Shown here: one piece after another, positions 32,372 to 41,012 of the stretch
Layout of the letters: every line of letters begins with the position of its first letter
Position numbering within the stretch: position 1 is the stretch's first letter
DNA from: an uncultured Synergistales bacterium
GTDB lineage: Bacteria; Synergistota; Synergistia; Synergistales; Aminobacteriaceae
Assembly (NCBI GenBank): GCA_905234075.1
Contig: CAJOGI010000008.1
Coordinates: 23,375 to 87,374, forward strand
Direction: 5' to 3'
DNA length: 64,000 nucleotides
Notes under the pieces: generated by a model
Told to the model about the DNA's origin: nothing
Seen by the model: only the letters and a program-made list of their open reading frames with translations
Database searches by the model: none
Position numbers and translations under genes: made by a program

Positions 32372-32642
32372 AAATTTCAATCTCCTTATCAATTTCAAGC
32401 ATGTCAGTATCTCTCAAAGGGCCGTGAATTATGTCAACACTTGTTTTTAATATACTTTCAAGTCTTTCTTTCAAAAGTCCGAGTGTTATAAGTGTTACAG
32501 GCGTGTTAAATTCTATTATCAAATCTACATCACTTTCAGCAGTAAAAGAACCATTAGCACGAGAGCCGAAAAGTACGGCTCTCTTTATGGAAAAATCTGC
32601 CGATGCTGTTGCAACGGCTGATTTAATATCATCAATATTCAT
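32361..32642 (-). CDS. mntA: MntA-family nucleotidyltransferase antitoxin
   Basis: 93 residues, minimal nucleotidyltransferase with GS-x10-DxD: Gly26-Ser27 and Asp38/Asp40 in FGSRANGSFTAESDVDL. The rest is VDIIHGPLRDTDMLEIDKEIE. It neutralises HepT by AMPylation in characterised systems. Its stop overlaps the HepT ATG by 11 bases. It lies 43 bases after the methyltransferase of the second restriction system. Confidence 0.9.
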   Translation of the reverse strand: MNIDDIKSAVATASADFSIKRAVLFGSRANGSFTAESDVDLIIEFNTPVTLITLGLLKERLESILKTSVDIIHGPLRDTDMLEIDKEIEIYAA

Positions 32643-32685
32643 TTATTCTTCCCATCCGTATTCATAATTTATCCTTTAATAAAAA

Positions 32686-33786
32686 TTAACAATTTACAGC
32701 GATAAATGTATATTCACCGACATTATTTTCACGAATTATTTTTATTGCGGCTTCGGACTTGTCAACGCCGATCCATCTGCGGCCAAGAGCATTAGCGCAA
32801 ACAAGAGCCGCACCGCTTCCTGCAAAACAATCAAGAACAATGCTGTTACTTAACGAAGACTGCGCGATAATTAATTTCAGCATATCGTGATTTTTTTCAG
32901 TAGGGTAAACAGGATATTGAGGGTCTTTGAACGTCCAGACATCTTGAATTTTTTTGCCGCAGTGTTCGTCTGCAAATTTTTTAATTCTAGGGTTGCCGTT
33001 TGAAGACCACTCTATTTTCCCCTCTGCATCGAGTTTATCAAATTCTGCCGGATTTGTCCGCCAATGCCGCCCGGCCGGGACTTGAATATTTCGCCACGCT
33101 TGGCCTGTAATGCCGTCTTTAGTTTCGCCCGGAGCATGAAGAGGGATTGTCGTGTATCGTCTGCCGCTGCTGTCAATTTTGGGGAATTTCTTTATAATTT
33201 CGTCTTCGATTAAAGATTCTTTAATGTCGTTCCAAATATTTTGTTGAGAATTTTTTGCGTAAAACAAAATCATATCTTTTTCATTTCCCCAAGCCCTTCG
33301 GTGAAAATTTTTCGGATTAGATTTAATTCTGGCAATATCGTTTTTGAAATTATCTGCGCCGAAAATTTCATCAAGAATAATTTTGATATAGTGGCCTGTC
33401 TTTGAGTCTATGTGAAGATATAAAGAGCCTTTTTCAGATAAAAGTTCATGAATCAAAATCAGACGCTCCCACATGAAAGCTAAAAATTTTTCTAACGGCA
33501 TTTTGTCGCTATAGGCTTTTGATTTTTTAATTGAGCTGATAGTGTTTGCTCGCCCGTCTGAAATAAAAAAATCCTGCATAGTGTTGAAAGGCGGATCAAT
33601 ATAAACTAAATCAATTTTTCTGCTGTACTTTTTTAACATTAACGATAATGCTAAAAAATTTTCAGACTGAAACAAAATATTTCCAGCTTCAGGCAATTCA
33701 ATATTATTAAAATTTTTTGCTGTCCTTTCTGCTTTATATAAAACATCGGCGCGTAAAAATTTTTTTTCAAAATTAAGCATTAACAT
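32686..33786 (-). CDS. DNA methyltransferase of the second restriction system, adenine type likely
   Basis: 366 residues, beta-class order. Motif IV DPPFNT is at 64-69 in LVYIDPPFNTMQDFF. A long variable target-recognition stretch covers about 150-300. Motif I is LDCFAGSGAALVCANALGRRWIGVD (317-341). DPPF points to N6-adenine methylation. It starts 3 bases after the stop of the upstream nuclease with no clear ribosome site of its own, so translation is probably coupled. Both the MLM and the second Met are possible starts. Confidence 0.88.
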   Translation of the reverse strand: MLMLNFEKKFLRADVLYKAERTAKNFNNIELPEAGNILFQSENFLALSLMLKKYSRKIDLVYIDPPFNTMQDFFISDGRANTISSIKKSKAYSDKMPLEKFLAFMWERLILIHELLSEKGSLYLHIDSKTGHYIKIILDEIFGADNFKNDIARIKSNPKNFHRRAWGNEKDMILFYAKNSQQNIWNDIKESLIEDEIIKKFPKIDSSGRRYTTIPLHAPGETKDGITGQAWRNIQVPAGRHWRTNPAEFDKLDAEGKIEWSSNGNPRIKKFADEHCGKKIQDVWTFKDPQYPVYPTEKNHDMLKLIIAQSSLSNSIVLDCFAGSGAALVCANALGRRWIGVDKSEAAIKIIRENNVGEYTFIAVNC

Positions 33787-33789
33787 TTT

Positions 33790-34590
33790 TTAGAGCGAAT
33801 ATAAAAACTCACGAAGAACAAGAGCAGAGAATATATTATCTTTACGATGATTAATAATATATTCGTGCATTTTATTTCTGCCTTTTATATAAAGTACACC
33901 GTCAAGAATTGCAACAGGTATAACCTCACTTTCAATTTGTTTTTTACCTTTGAAGCTATGAATTGAGCTTAAAGCATCCTCAAATTGAGCGTTTTGATGT
34001 CCGCCGAAATCTGTTAAAAATTTAGCTTCACCCACAATATATCTACTATTGAACTTCGCTAAAAAATCAACGCCCTTATCGCGTATAAAGCCTAAATAAT
34101 CTCTTGCGAAAATCTGCATGGCACTATCCGAAGAATTTAATATGCAATTTATATTTGAACTTAAAAATTCATCAGCGTCTTTCAAAATTGGAACGCCGAT
34201 TGTATTTTTCTGAATCCAGTTTTTGAAAAGCGGCCCGATTTGTCTGTTAGTTTCTTTAGGGTTCGTACATTTTTCAATAATTGTTTCAAGTCCCATTTGA
34301 TATAAATTTCCGGCTATGCGGTTGACAGTCTGGGGATTTCTGGTTATTGCGTCCCTGTCATGACGTAAAAACGGAATATAAGAGTCCTTTAATGGAAAAA
34401 GCTCGGCTTCTAAAAGCGTTTGTATAAGTTGAACATTATCGCGCTGTTCATAAGCTGACGAAATTTTATCAATCTGTATTTTAGAAAGTTCGCGCCGCAA
34501 ATTTGGATTTAACGGATAAACTTTGAAAAGTTCGTCCAAATAATTTCTCTGCTGTGCAAACTCGATACTTTGCTTAGTCCAGTGATTCAT
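33790..34590 (-). CDS. type II restriction endonuclease, Tsp45I-like
   Basis: 266 residues. A PD-(D/E)xK core is visible at Asp175 and E188-x-K190 in DFLAKFNSRYIVGEAKFLTDFGGHQ, preceded by helical domain text such as YPLNPNLRRELSKIQI. The overall look matches the Tsp45I family (target GTSAC for Tsp45I); this is from memory, and the target here may differ. The ATG directly abuts the lepA TAA, and the cognate methyltransferase follows 3 bases downstream. The pair, with MntA/HepT, is inserted between lepA and hemW. Confidence 0.7.
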   Translation of the reverse strand: MNHWTKQSIEFAQQRNYLDELFKVYPLNPNLRRELSKIQIDKISSAYEQRDNVQLIQTLLEAELFPLKDSYIPFLRHDRDAITRNPQTVNRIAGNLYQMGLETIIEKCTNPKETNRQIGPLFKNWIQKNTIGVPILKDADEFLSSNINCILNSSDSAMQIFARDYLGFIRDKGVDFLAKFNSRYIVGEAKFLTDFGGHQNAQFEDALSSIHSFKGKKQIESEVIPVAILDGVLYIKGRNKMHEYIINHRKDNIFSALVLREFLYSL

Positions 34591-36396
34591 TTATTTTTCC
34601 TGCCCGTCAACCTGCATAAAAGCCAAGAACGCTTCTTGAGGAATCGCAACTTTTCCGATCTGCTTCATGCGTTTCTTGCCTTCTTTCTGTTTTTCTAATA
34701 ATTTTCTTTTTCGCGTTATGTCTCCGCCGTAACATTTAGCTAAAACATCTTTCCTTAACGCCTTGACGTTCACGCGGACAATAACGCGCCGGCCGATTGA
34801 AGCCTGTATAGGAATTTCAAATAACTGGCTGGGAATTAACTCTTTTAATTTTGTAACGACTGCATGACCGCGATTATAGGCTTGGTCTTTGTGGCATATA
34901 AAAGAAAAAGCGTCAGCCGCCTCGCCGTTTACTAAAATATCAACGCGGACTAATTCGCTTGCCCTAAGTCCTATTAATTCATAATCGAGTGAAGCATAGC
35001 CGCGAGTCTGTGATTTTAATTTGTCGTGAAAGTCAACAATAAATTCTGACAGCGGCATCTCGTAAACGAGCCTCACTCTTTCCGGCGTTATATAATCCAT
35101 TGATTTATAAGTTCCCCGTTTGTCTTGAACTAACTGCATGACGCGCCCCGTAAATTCTGAAGGCATAAAAACAGAAAGTTTTATGTAAGGCTCCCGGATT
35201 TCTTCAATCTCTGAAGGGTCGGGGAAGTCTGACGGGCGGTGAGCTTCAATAACTTCTCCTGAAGATTTAACGACTTCATAAATAACGTTCGGAGCAGTCG
35301 CGACTAATTCAACGCCGTACTCCTCGCGCAGTCTTTCTCTTACCACGTCCATATGAAGAAGGCCAAGAAAACCGCATCTGAAACCAAAGCCTAACGCTTC
35401 CGAACTTTCAGGCTCGTAAGTTACTGCGCTGTCATTGAGGCATAATTTTTCCAGAGCGTCCCTTAATTGCGGATAGTTATCTCTTTCAACAGGATAGAAG
35501 CCGCAGAAAACAACGCTCTTAACTTTTTTATAACCGGGCAGCGGAGCGTCCGCAGGGTTATCCGCGTCAGTGATCGTGTCGCCGACTTGAGCTTCTGCCA
35601 ATGTCTTTATGCTCGCCGTGATGTAACCGACTTCGCCGGCCTTTAATTCTTTTACGGGAGTGAATCCGGGTTTGAAAACTCCGACCTCATTAACCGGATA
35701 ATTTATGCCGTTAGCCATGAATAAAATATTCTGCCCTGTCTTTATGCTTCCGTTCACAACACGGACGTAGCAAATTACTCCGCGATAATTATCGTAAACT
35801 GAATCAAAAATTAACGCCTGCAAAGGTAAATTTTCATTGCCTTCAGGAGCAGGAATTTCTTTAACTATTTTCTCTAAAATTTCATTAACGCCCTCGCCGG
35901 TTTTCGCGCTCGTTAGAATTGCGTCGGAAGCATCAAGGCCAACTACATCGGAAATTTCTTGCTTAGCGTTGTCGGGTCTTGCTGAAGGTAGATCAATTTT
36001 ATTAATGACGGGTAAAATTTCGAGCCCCTGTTCGATAGCCTGATAAGCATTAGCGACTGTCTGAGCCTCAACGCCCTGCGAAGCGTCAACGACTAATAAT
36101 GCTCCTTCACATGCGGCGAGCGAGCGCGAAACTTCATAGGCGAAGTCAACGTGTCCGGGAGTGTCGATTAAATTTAAGATATATTTATTCCCGTCCTGCG
36201 CTGTGTAATCCATGCGAACCGGGACGAGCTTTATTGTTATTCCGCGCTCGCGTTCAAGGGTCAGGCTGTCTAAAATCTGCGCTTTCATGTCGCGGCTTGC
36301 GATTGTTCCCGTAGCTTCGAGCAGTCTGTCGGCAAGCGTTGATTTTCCGTGATCTATGTGAGCAATTATGCAAAAATTTCTTATGTTATTATTCAT
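34591..36396 (-). CDS. lepA: elongation factor 4 (LepA) GTPase
   Basis: 601 residues, normal length. G1 is AHIDHGKST (12-20), G3 DTPGHVDF, G4 NKIDLPSA. Domain II and EF-G-like domains follow, and the LepA-specific C-terminal domain ends [29 protein letters not shown]. It acts on stalled ribosomes. It starts the minus-strand run that continues into the defence genes and hemW. A weak AGGTGAAAAAATTTT ribosome site lies upstream. Confidence 0.97.
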   Translation of the reverse strand: MNNNIRNFCIIAHIDHGKSTLADRLLEATGTIASRDMKAQILDSLTLERERGITIKLVPVRMDYTAQDGNKYILNLIDTPGHVDFAYEVSRSLAACEGALLVVDASQGVEAQTVANAYQAIEQGLEILPVINKIDLPSARPDNAKQEISDVVGLDASDAILTSAKTGEGVNEILEKIVKEIPAPEGNENLPLQALIFDSVYDNYRGVICYVRVVNGSIKTGQNILFMANGINYPVNEVGVFKPGFTPVKELKAGEVGYITASIKTLAEAQVGDTITDADNPADAPLPGYKKVKSVVFCGFYPVERDNYPQLRDALEKLCLNDSAVTYEPESSEALGFGFRCGFLGLLHMDVVRERLREEYGVELVATAPNVIYEVVKSSGEVIEAHRPSDFPDPSEIEEIREPYIKLSVFMPSEFTGRVMQLVQDKRGTYKSMDYITPERVRLVYEMPLSEFIVDFHDKLKSQTRGYASLDYELIGLRASELVRVDILVNGEAADAFSFICHKDQAYNRGHAVVTKLKELIPSQLFEIPIQASIGRRVIVRVNVKALRKDVLAKCYGGDITRKRKLLEKQKEGKKRMKQIGKVAIPQEAFLAFMQVDGQEK

Positions 36397-36443
36397 GTCC
36401 TAAAAATTTTTTCACCTCGCGCAAAATAATATCATTTTATTTT

Positions 36444-36449
36444 TATAAT
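36444..36449 (+). promoter_or_regulatory. -10 element for the GNAT-DUF5714-dehydrogenase operon
   Basis: TATAAT, 27 bases before the ATG at 36476 in the lepA-GNAT divergent gap. Confidence 0.45.
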
Positions 36450-36475
36450 ATACTGTATTTTTAAGAGGTGTAAAA

Positions 36476-37006
36476 ATGGAATTTAGAAATGCTGAAAATT
36501 ATGAAAAACAAATTTCAAGTTTATATAATGAAGCGTTCCCGCAATGTGAAAAATTATCGCTCAAATTTCTTTTTGACCGCGCTGTAGAAGGCAAAGCCGC
36601 TTTTTATGCAGTCTTTGATGACGGCGTATTTGTTGGGTTAGTCTATGTTATATTAATGCAAAAATTAGTATGCCTCTATTATTTCGCTGTAGTTAAAAAT
36701 AAAAGAAATTGCGGTTACGGAAGAAAAATTCTTGATTTATTGAGAAAAATATATTCTGACCGGGCAATAGTGCTTTTAATAGAAGATACTGCGGACGTTG
36801 ATGCAGATAATTATGAACAGCGCATTAGAAGGCTTCATTTTTACGAAGCAAATAAATATAAACAGCTCCATATAAATATAAATGAAGCCGGCGTTGATTA
36901 TGAATTATTAGGGACAGAAAGCACAATTACACGGAAAGCCTATATGTTAATGCTGAAAAATTATTTTGGAACCGAGCTTTTCAGAGTTATGTATAAAGGG
37001 GAGTGA
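36476..37006 (+). CDS. GNAT-family N-acetyltransferase
   Basis: 176 residues, soluble. It has the GNAT fold, with the acetyl-CoA loop in VVKNKRNCGYGRKILDLL (Q/R-x-x-G-x-G/A type) at about 81-98 and a C-terminal RRLHFYEANKYKQL resembling F/Y-Y-x-x-x-G/N-F/Y. Substrate unknown. AGAGGTG precedes the ATG. It is 6 bases upstream of the DUF5714 gene and co-transcribed. Confidence 0.8.
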   Translation: MEFRNAENYEKQISSLYNEAFPQCEKLSLKFLFDRAVEGKAAFYAVFDDGVFVGLVYVILMQKLVCLYYFAVVKNKRNCGYGRKILDLLRKIYSDRAIVLLIEDTADVDADNYEQRIRRLHFYEANKYKQLHININEAGVDYELLGTESTITRKAYMLMLKNYFGTELFRVMYKGE

Positions 37007-37012
37007 ATTTTT

Positions 37013-37723
37013 TTGAGCGACGAGTGTTTAATCTGCAACGCGCCGTTAAAATATCTTGAGCATGATAAATTAATGGAGTGTTCAATCTGCCATAAAAAAG
37101 AAAACAGCAAGACTGAATGTATAAACGGCCATTATGTCTGCAACGAGTGCCACACAGAAGGAATGGACGCAATAAATTCTCTGTGCCTGAACGAAAAATC
37201 TAAAAATCCCGTGAAAATTATTGAAAAGATGATGTCAATGCCTTTCTGTCATATGCACGGGCCTGAACATCACGTCATGGTCGGGGCGGCTTTGCTGACG
37301 GCTTACAAAAATTCCGGCGGCGATATAAATCTCGAAGAGGCTTTGAAAGAAATCATAAGTCGCGGAAAAAATGTTCCGGGCGGTTCGTGCGGTTTCTGGG
37401 GAGCCTGCGGAGCCGGCATAAGTTCGGGAATGTTCGTCTCAATAATTTCAAATTCAACTCCGCTGACGGAAAAATCTTTCGGACTTTCTCATAAAATGAC
37501 GGCAAAGTCGCTTGAAAAAATCGGAGAAATCGGCGGCCCGCGCTGCTGCAAGAGAGATTCATATATTTCTATTCTGTCTGCGGTTGACTTCGTGAAAGAA
37601 AATTTTAATATCGAAATGGAAAGCGAAAAAATCATCTGCACCCACTCGCAAAAAAATAATCAGTGTATCGGAAAACGCTGTCCGTTCTCAAAAATTAATA
37701 ACAAGGAGGAAATTTTTTCATGA
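37013..37723 (+). CDS. DUF5714 Cys-rich protein
   Basis: 236 residues from TTG 37013 after GGGGAGTG. The N-terminal zinc-ribbon-like part (about 1-55) has CLIC, CSIC, and CNEC. The DUF5714 core follows: MPFCHMHGPEHHVMVGAALLTAYKN, then GGSCGFWGACGAGISSGMFVSIIS, GGPRCCKRDS, and a final CIGKRCPF. The many Cys and His suggest metal or iron-sulphur binding; in other anaerobes DUF5714 lies near methyltransferase or radical SAM genes (from memory). It overlaps the following dehydrogenase start by 4 bases. Confidence 0.8.
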   Translation: MSDECLICNAPLKYLEHDKLMECSICHKKENSKTECINGHYVCNECHTEGMDAINSLCLNEKSKNPVKIIEKMMSMPFCHMHGPEHHVMVGAALLTAYKNSGGDINLEEALKEIISRGKNVPGGSCGFWGACGAGISSGMFVSIISNSTPLTEKSFGLSHKMTAKSLEKIGEIGGPRCCKRDSYISILSAVDFVKENFNIEMESEKIICTHSQKNNQCIGKRCPFSKINNKEEIFS

Positions 37724-38712
37724 AAATTTGTTTTTATGCCCTTCGTGAATTTGACGAGCTTCATTTTTGCCGCGAAATGAAAGAAAAATATAAAATTGAT
37801 TTCGTCTACTCGACAGAATACCCGAACGAAAAAAATATTTCGCTTGCAACGGGCTGCGACGGTGTGAGCTGTACGCCGTGCGATATGTCCGCAAAAGTTT
37901 TGAAAAGTTTTCATGATGTCGGAGTTAAATATATTCTTACGCGCTCAATAGGTTATGACCATATCGACCTAAAGGCCGCCCGTGAACTTGGAATGAAAGT
38001 CGATAACGTTACGTACACGCCGACTGGTGTAGCTGATTATGCGATTATGTTAATGCTTGCGAGCGTGAGACGCTTGGCACATATTTTGAAACGCGCCGAA
38101 CTTCAGGACTATTCGCTGAAAAATAAATTAGGGCGTGATTTTTCCGTCTGCACCATCGGAATTATGGGAACGGGCAAAATCGGACGGACTGTACTAAAAC
38201 ATTTATCGGGCTTCGGCTGCAAATTGCTAGCTTATGATATTTATGAAAACGACGAGGCAAAGAAATATGCGCGTTACGTAAGCCTTGACGAAATTTTGAG
38301 AGAGTCCGATATTATTTCGCTTCACATGAACGCCAACAAAGAAAATTATCATATTATCGACATGGCCGCAATTTCAAAAATGAAAGACGGTGCGTACATC
38401 ATCAACACGGCACGGGGAAAATTAATTGACTCTGAAGCTTTGATTCATGGAATTGAAATAGGCAAACTCGGCGGAGTTGCTCTTGATGTCTTGGAATTTG
38501 AGAACGGTCTTTATTATTATAATTTAATGGGCGAAGTAATGGTCAATCCTAAATTAGCTTTATTGCGCTCGTTCCCGAACGTAATTTTGACGCCCCATAC
38601 GGCTTTTTATACTGCTGAGGACGTTCGCGAGATGGTCGAGGGAAATTTCAAGAGCTGCTTCGAGTTTGGAACGGGCAAAAAAATTAACGGCTTTGAAAAC
38701 CAAACCGCATGA
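37720..38712 (+). CDS. D-isomer 2-hydroxyacid dehydrogenase (D-lactate dehydrogenase-like)
   Basis: 330 residues. The substrate domain has GVKYILTRSIGYDHIDLKAA and NVTYTPTGVADYAIMLML. The NAD domain has GIMGTGKIGRTVLKHL (about 148-163). Active-site residues are Arg in INTARGKLID, Glu in DVLEFE and His in LTPHTAFYT. It resembles LdhA/VanH-type enzymes, reducing pyruvate or another 2-oxoacid; regenerating NAD in fermentation is a likely use. ATG overlaps the DUF5714 stop (ATGA). Confidence 0.88.
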   Translation: MKICFYALREFDELHFCREMKEKYKIDFVYSTEYPNEKNISLATGCDGVSCTPCDMSAKVLKSFHDVGVKYILTRSIGYDHIDLKAARELGMKVDNVTYTPTGVADYAIMLMLASVRRLAHILKRAELQDYSLKNKLGRDFSVCTIGIMGTGKIGRTVLKHLSGFGCKLLAYDIYENDEAKKYARYVSLDEILRESDIISLHMNANKENYHIIDMAAISKMKDGAYIINTARGKLIDSEALIHGIEIGKLGGVALDVLEFENGLYYYNLMGEVMVNPKLALLRSFPNVILTPHTAFYTAEDVREMVEGNFKSCFEFGTGKKINGFENQTA

Positions 38713-38806
38713 AAAAAAAATTTGTGATTCTATTTTTTCAAATTGCTCCGTAAAAATTTTTGAACTCTAAAAAATTTTGAGATTTTTGTAGGTGTAAATG
38801 TAATTG
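38711..38806 (-). repeat. intergenic repeat family member, copy B (about 95 bp)
   Basis: On the minus strand it reads ACATTTACACCTACAAAAAT, then A/T-rich stems, TTTTTACGGAGCAA and AGAATCACAAATTTT. It aligns along nearly its whole length with 58681-58775 on the plus strand. In both places it begins just beyond a terminator T-run. Confidence 0.75.
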
Positions 38807-38839
38807 TAAAAATCCCCCTGCCTTAAAAAACAGGGGGAT
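38807..38839 (-). terminator. terminator of the ybaB-recR-ispDF operon
   Basis: ATCCCCCTG (38812-38820) and CAGGGGGAT (38831-38839) form nine perfect pairs. Read on the minus strand the T-run TTTTTAC follows. The repeat copy B starts immediately after it. Confidence 0.85.
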
Positions 38840-38876
38840 CGTCTTGTTTGATTAGTCAATTATAATTTATTTCGTG

Positions 38877-40001
38877 TTATTTTTCCAGCGTAGCCGCTGC
38901 CCAGCAGGTCATCGAGAGACCGCGCCCGGCATCGTCAAGATTTTCAGCGGACTTGAATTTTATATTGACATCAAAAAATTTTTGAAGATTATTTTTTATT
39001 TCTTCCCTGTACTTATTCAAGTGCGGGACTTGAGCCTCAACAACGGCATCAACAAATTCAACGCGCCAGCCCTCTGCTTTAATTCGACTCAAAACTTCTT
39101 CGAGTAATTTTATGCTGTCGGCATTTTTGAATTTTTCATCATCGGCCGGAAAAATATTCCCGATGTCAGCAAGCCCTGCCGCCCCTAAAATTGCGTCCAT
39201 TATCGCGTGGGTTAATAAATCAGCGTCGGAATGACCGAGAAGGCCGAGCGGAGAATTTTTTATTTCAATGCCGCCTAAAATTAATTTTCTTTCCGGCACA
39301 AGCTGATGAACATCGTAGCCAATTCCCGTGCGCATGATTTTTTGTTCGGATATTGCCTTCGCCATTCTCATATCCTCCTGCCAAGTAATTTTGAAATTCA
39401 GCCGCTGGCCCTCGACTTGAGTCAGTTTATGCCCGGCATTGAGCCACGACTCGGCCTCGTCCTTAGCAGATAAATTTTTTTCAACGGCTTCAATTAATTT
39501 TTTTCGGTGAAAACTCTGCGGGGTCTGCGTAATATAAAGCCCGTCGCGCTCAATTACGGAAATTTTTTTTTCGTTGCTGCCGTCAATTTTTTTCAGAGCG
39601 TCCGCAACCGGCAGAAGGGGTATTGCTCCGGTCTCTTCGTCAGTTGCGTTCATCAAGGCAAGAAATAAATTTTTATCTGCGAACGGCCTCGCCGCGTCAT
39701 GAATTAAAACATAATCGCACTTGGCCGCGTTCAAACCGTTAAGAACGGACTCGGCACGCTGTGAACCGCCGCGAACTATTTTGAAATCTAAATCAAAATT
39801 TTTATGTGAAATATTTTTTTCTTCAAAGTCCTGCGGAATTACTAAAATTATTTCAGAAATACCGGAATTTTTGAGCTTTGCTGCCTCGTCCGCGCTCCAT
39901 TGCCACACGGGTTTATTATCGAGCAGCAAAAATTGCTTGGGCACGCCTCCCATTCGTGAACCTTTTCCGCCGGCGACAATAATAAAAGAAAATTCTTTCA
40001 T
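38877..40001 (-). CDS. ispDF: bifunctional IspD/IspF isoprenoid enzyme
   Basis: 374 residues. IspD occupies about 1-218: nucleotide loop VAGGKGSRMGGVPKQFLLLD, HDAARPF and TQTPQSFHRKKL. IspF occupies about 220-374: MRTGIGYDVHQL with the metal Asp and His, GHSDADLLTHAIMDAILGAAGLADIG, DAVVEAQVPHL. It performs two MEP-pathway steps: CDP-ME formation and cyclisation to MEcPP. Fusion of the two is known in some proteobacteria and others. It lies 3 bases after recR. Confidence 0.95.
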   Translation of the reverse strand: MKEFSFIIVAGGKGSRMGGVPKQFLLLDNKPVWQWSADEAAKLKNSGISEIILVIPQDFEEKNISHKNFDLDFKIVRGGSQRAESVLNGLNAAKCDYVLIHDAARPFADKNLFLALMNATDEETGAIPLLPVADALKKIDGSNEKKISVIERDGLYITQTPQSFHRKKLIEAVEKNLSAKDEAESWLNAGHKLTQVEGQRLNFKITWQEDMRMAKAISEQKIMRTGIGYDVHQLVPERKLILGGIEIKNSPLGLLGHSDADLLTHAIMDAILGAAGLADIGNIFPADDEKFKNADSIKLLEEVLSRIKAEGWRVEFVDAVVEAQVPHLNKYREEIKNNLQKFFDVNIKFKSAENLDDAGRGLSMTCWAAATLEK

Positions 40002-40004
40002 GTG

Positions 40005-40598
40005 CTATTCAACCGGCCTCCTTGCCGCAAGCGAGGTGTGAAGGGTTAATTTGTCGGCAAACTCGATGCTGCCGCCGAGCGGAAGTCCGAATGCAAGCCG
40101 TGTAATTTTAGCGTTCTTTATATTTTTCAAAACTTCCATCAAAGAAAATTTTGTCATGTCGCCCTCAACGGTGGGACTTGTAGCTATTATTATTTCAGAG
40201 GGCTTGAGCTTTTTTATGTGCTTCAATAAAAATTTAGCGCTTTCCTCGCTGATGTCCTGATCGCTTAGGGGCGACACCTGTCCCCCTAAAACGTGATAGA
40301 GCCCGTTATAAATTTTCGCCTGCTCAAAAGCGTTTAATGCTTCAATATCTTCGACTATGCAGAGAGTTTTTCTGTCCCTTAACGGATCGGAGCATATCGG
40401 GCATAAATCCTCGTATGAAAGATTCCCGCAGTCAGAACATACTTTGAGATTTTTTTTCAGATTTGCGATGAGAGAGCCCAGACGATTCAGCTCTTCTTCA
40501 TTCTGTTTCAATAAATAAAAAACAATCCGGCTTGCGCTTTTATTGCCAAGTCCGGGAAATTTTTTGAAGGCGTTTGTTAAATCGGTAATAAGGTTCAT
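40005..40598 (-). CDS. recR: recombination protein RecR
   Basis: 197 residues. A helix-hairpin-helix is at the start (FKKFPGLGNKSASRIVFYLL), the four-Cys zinc site is at Cys54, Cys57, Cys66 and Cys69, the Toprim domain follows with LCIVEDIEALNAFE and TSPTVEGDMT, and it ends ARRPVE. It acts with RecF/RecO in gap repair. It lies 9 bases after ybaB, the classic pairing. Confidence 0.96.
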   Translation of the reverse strand: MNLITDLTNAFKKFPGLGNKSASRIVFYLLKQNEEELNRLGSLIANLKKNLKVCSDCGNLSYEDLCPICSDPLRDRKTLCIVEDIEALNAFEQAKIYNGLYHVLGGQVSPLSDQDISEESAKFLLKHIKKLKPSEIIIATSPTVEGDMTKFSLMEVLKNIKNAKITRLAFGLPLGGSIEFADKLTLHTSLAARRPVE

Positions 40599-40607
40599 TA
40601 GAAAAAG

Positions 40608-40925
40608 TTAAAATCCCATTCCCATTGCTCCGAGTGCGCCGGTAATTCCGCCCATGCGTTCGGTCATTAACTCGCGGCTTTTTTTCAGTCCCTCATTGAC
40701 GGCCGACACGATTAAATCTTCAAGCATTTCTTTATCGTCCTTGTTAATTACTTCAGGGTCAATGCTTACCGAGACTATATCGCCCTGCCCTGTAAAGACT
40801 GCCGAGACCATTCCGCCGCCGACGCTTGCCTCTACAGTTTCGCTTGCGAGTTTTTCCTGTACCTGCATCATCTGCGACTGCATCTGACGAACTTGTTTTA
40901 ATATATTATTTGGCTTCATATTCAT
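40608..40925 (-). CDS. ybaB: YbaB/EbfC nucleoid-associated protein
   Basis: 105 residues from the ATG that follows GGGAGAAAAAATTTC; eleven extra codons upstream lack a ribosome site. Helical NNILKQVRQMQSQMMQVQEKLASE is followed by the strand region EASVGGGMVSAVFTGQGDIVSVSIDPEV and a C-terminal helix. A dimeric DNA-binding protein, usually beside recR, as here. dnaX, often third, is absent. Confidence 0.93.
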   Translation of the reverse strand: MNMKPNNILKQVRQMQSQMMQVQEKLASETVEASVGGGMVSAVFTGQGDIVSVSIDPEVINKDDKEMLEDLIVSAVNEGLKKSRELMTERMGGITGALGAMGMGF

Positions 40926-40973
40926 GAAATTTTTTCTCCCTTTGAAATTTTTGAACACATCAATTCTATCACG

Positions 40974-40979
40974 TATAAT
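40974..40979 (+). promoter_or_regulatory. -10 element for the DUF554 gene
   Basis: TATAAT, 33 bases before the ATG at 41013 in the 87-base divergent gap with ybaB. No strong -35 seen. Confidence 0.45.
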
Positions 40980-41012
40980 TCAGCAAAAAAATTTTAAGGA
41001 GATTTTTTATTA

